NCBI GenBank assembly: GCA_907165275.2 | Contig: CAJRBF020000003.1 | Coordinates: 778,930-842,929, forward strand | DNA length: 64,000 bases | Source: Zygaena filipendulae | Taxonomy: Eukaryota; Arthropoda; Insecta; Lepidoptera; Zygaenidae | Direction: 5' to 3' | Part shown: piece by piece, positions 61,369 to 64,000 of the stretch | How positions within the stretch are numbered: the first letter of the stretch is position 1 | Layout of the letters: every line of letters starts with the position of its first letter | Position numbers and translations under genes: made by a program | The notes under the pieces: generated by a model | What the model saw: the letters and a program-made list of their open reading frames with translations, nothing else | Told to the model about the DNA's origin: nothing | The model's database searches: none

Positions 61369-64000
61369 ATAGGCTTGAGGTAACTGTGTGATTACCGAGA
61401 GCCTGCAATACTGACATGCTGTCTGAAAGGATACGTATCGAGTGATCCTCGATCTTCCTCTCTGCAATTGCCCTTGCGGCCAAAATGATGCCCACACACT
61501 CAGCCTGGAAGACGGTATTGTGGGCACCCAATGGCATCGATATTTTAATATTCAGGTCCTCCGAGAAAGTCCCGGAGCCAGTACCTGCGTCTGTTTTAGA
61601 GCCATCCGTAAAGATCCTAAGCTCCTTAAGGTTAGGGCCTTCATTGCCCACCTCGGAGAGCTGAATCTTGAATTTCTTGTCGAAGACATGTTGTATCGGA
61701 ATCCTGTCGTTCGCCGCGTCAATGAGCGGTATATCCTTTATGGCTCTGTCAAGGATTTTCGTATGAGGAACTCCGATGTTCCTCCAAAGATTGAGGGACT
61801 TCAAGCGAACTGCCGAGGTAGCTGCCTCCTGCTGAATGAAAAGGTGTAGCGGAGGAAGACCCAGCATCATTTCCAGAGCTGCTGTGGGGGTTGTCCTCAT
61901 ACAGCCTGTTATCGCCATGCATAACAATCTTTGGAAGCGTTGCAATTTGCTAGCAGTCGTGGATAGTTCGGTGCGTGGCCACCAGGTCACTGCATCGTAG
62001 CTAATCGTTGGTCTCAATACCGTTGTGTAAAGCCATGAGGTAATCTTGGGGGATAATCCCCATTTCTTACCGATCATTCTACGGCACTGCCAAAATACAA
62101 TGCTGGCTTTGTTTAGTATATGCTCTATATGGTTGCTCCAGTTCAGCCTGTTGTCAAGCTTAAGTCCCAAGTACTTGACCTCAGTTGATAGCTGTAGCTC
62201 TGTTTTAAACAGTCTGGGCAAGTTGAATCTGCCCAGGTCTCGTTTTTTAGTGAACATTACTAGTTCTGTTTTCCTCGGATTCACCGACAGTTTATAATCT
62301 GTGCACCAATGTTCCACGAGTCGAAGTGCCGTCTGTGTTACATCGCAGACTGTGCTGGCGAAGTTACCCGTCACTAAGATCGCGAGATCATCGGCATACC
62401 CGATCGTGTAGAGATGGTTGGCATTGAGGGTGGTGATTAGATCGTTTACCACCATGTTCCACAGGAGAGGCGAAAGTACTCCCCCCTGGGGGCAGCCCTT
62501 CGCTGCTATCGCTCCTTGTGTCCCATCCTCTGCAAACCTGATTACTCTTTTACTGAGCATGTTTTCAATCCACTGCGTCATCACAGTGTTAGCGCCATGC
62601 TTCGATAGAGCGGCACTGATGCTAAAGAAGTTGGTTTTGTCAAAGGCTCCCTCAATATCTATGAAGGTGCCCAGACAGATTGCTTTTTGTTGAATGGCTT
62701 CCTCAATTTTGGACACCACCAAATGTAGGGCCGATTCTGTTGATTTGCCTGAACTGTACGCATGTTGGTTACGGTGCAGTGGCAAGTTTTTGAGCGCCTT
62801 GTCCCTCAGTTCTCTGTCACACATCCGCTCCAGCGTCTTAAGCAGAAAGGATGTGAGACTGATTGGTCTGAAGGACTTCGCGTCTGTATAGTCGCTTTTT
62901 CCAGGTTTCGGTATGAAAATCACCTTGACTTCGCGCCATTGCAGTGGTACATATCTAAAAGCTAGACATGCGCGTAGCAATGGGGTCAGTACCTGGACCA
63001 ACCTCTCTCCTCCCCATTGTAGCAGAGCCGGGAAAATCCCATCCATGCCTGCCGTCTTGAATGGGTGAAAGCTGTTTATGGCCCATCCTGTTTTGTCGTT
63101 TGTGATAATCTGTTGAGCAGAATGCCAACACAGCTGTGTTGGTTTCGTGTCTACGTCTTTCCAGTCGACTTCCTGCACGATATTGCAGTCAGGGAAGTGG
63201 GTTTGCAACAATACTTGTTGCGTCTCCTCTTGCGATCTGGTAAAGGTGTTATCTGGTTTGCGGAGAGATCCTAGACCATGATTAGATTGGCTCGATAGGA
63301 TCTTCCTCACGCGATTTGCTTTTTCATTCGTGCTAATGCCTTCACAGAAGTTACGCCACGCGGCTGTCTTCCAGTATCTTAGGCGTTTTTTATACATGGC
63401 TTTAACTTCCATGTAGTTGTCCCAGTCTTCCTCTTTGTATGTATTCATTGACCTATTAAAGAGTTTCCTAACCTTTTTCCTGAGTCGTTCCAGCTCTGGA
63501 CCCCACCAGGACTGGCCTTTGCGGCTCACTTCCCGCGGGATGGTTAGGGGGCATGCAGAGTGGTAACATTCCGTGATTGTTTTCGTAAGGTCTGTTACCT
63601 GTTTCTCGATTTGTTGGGTGTTTTCAATTGCCACGGGAATCGCAAGCCGACTCAGTCTGTCCTCTAGTTTCCTCGAGTAACAGGCCCGGTCAGTCTTGCG
63701 GGGGTACCTGCGGGGTTGCGGCTCCCGGGTAGTAGTCTGGATATTGAACCTAATCCACCTGTGGTCCGAGCACGACGCCTCATCAGACACATGCCAATCG
63801 GAGATGAGATTCGCAGCAGTTCTTGTGGCCAGCGTGAGGTCTATGATCGTACTGCTACGTCTGGTCACAAAGGTTGGTTTAGCACCTTGATTAATTATGT
63901 CAAGTGTTGTAGTAGAGAGATATTCCAAAAGTACCTTACCTCTGTTGTTGGTTTCCTTATTGCCCCAAAGAGTGTGGTGGCAGTTGGAGTCCGTTGCGAT
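61369..64000 (-). pseudogene. LINE ORF2 with RNase H (LOA/I-like), cut by LTR-B and by the window edge
   Basis: The frame is open from the right edge (inside the endonuclease: SNCHHTLWG, then CSDHRWIRF). RT blocks: SFRPISLTSFLLKTLERM, QHAYSSGKSTESAL, DIEGAFDKTNF, KGCPQGGVLSPLLWNMVV and IGYADDLAIL. A zinc/thumb region follows, then RNase H (IFTDGSKTDAGTGSG, FQAECVGI, ILSDSMSVLQAL). It stops after about 878 codons when it meets the family A LTR, whose bases supply the stop. RNase H in a LINE points to the I/LOA-type lineage. The missing RNase H end should lie beyond LTR-B but is not seen on its left. Confidence 0.88.

Overview
The window reads as insect heterochromatin-like or TE-rich DNA, most likely from a moth or butterfly. 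The evidence is the mix of element types: CsRn1/Kabuki-type Ty3/Gypsy elements with tRNA-Trp primer sites, BEL/Pao, Jockey- and CR1-like LINEs with RRM-type ORF1, a DIRS1-like tyrosine-recombinase element, and Helitron-like ends with the GCGGGTGAAACCGCG hairpin. There are no bacterial operons, no ribosomal or functional tRNA genes and no CRISPR array. Only short stretches (about 12.2-13.5 kb and perhaps 20.2-20.9 kb) look like host exons. Because this is eukaryotic DNA, many apparent starts at GTG or TTG are not real starts, and element boundaries matter more than ORF starts.

Left third (1-20.2 kb): Helitron-like ends; a scrambled CR1/Jockey-like LINE on the minus strand; a direct repeat with 547-bp spacing; Gypsy-1 (5705-9872), which lacks gag and has a 3' LTR of only 59 bp; a satellite of about 153-bp monomers with a second, diverged monomer type; a possible host gene on the minus strand (12.3-13.5 kb); a broken copy of an uncharacterised multicopy insect gene family with a DTTASNTG motif (13.9-15.0 kb); and a BEL/Pao element (15.1-20.2 kb). 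The Pao element is split by a 5'-truncated LINE whose tail is an AAATG microsatellite of about 110 units.

Middle (20.2-34.9 kb): a tandem duplication copies the Pao tail plus the start of Gypsy-2. Gypsy-2 (21876-30354) is a CsRn1-type element whose 5' LTR contains a complete 2.69-kb solo LTR of another family ('family A'). Next come an internally deleted Jockey/CR1-like LINE and a family A LTR fragment (LTR-B).

Right part (34.9-64 kb): this is essentially one giant nested insertion. Family A element (34931-61368, TSD ATAG) has 2.7-kb LTRs, an 18-nt primer-binding site that matches tRNA-His, and an antisense tRNA-His-like stretch in the end of each LTR. Its 5' LTR was hit by a DIRS element (35407-40392) and by Gypsy-3 (40588-51601, TSD CGAG). 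Gypsy-3 was in turn hit by a full-length Jockey-like LINE (45556-50632, 11-bp TSD). Its 3' LTR was hit by a truncated LINE (58475-59700). Beyond it lies an RNase-H-bearing LINE (61369-64000, open at the window edge).

The elements most worth attention are the tRNA-His double complementarity in family A, the clean record of tyrosine-recombinase integration left by the DIRS element, and the Jockey-like LINE that ends in a hairpin with no poly(A). All family and tRNA assignments come from remembered motifs, not from searches.
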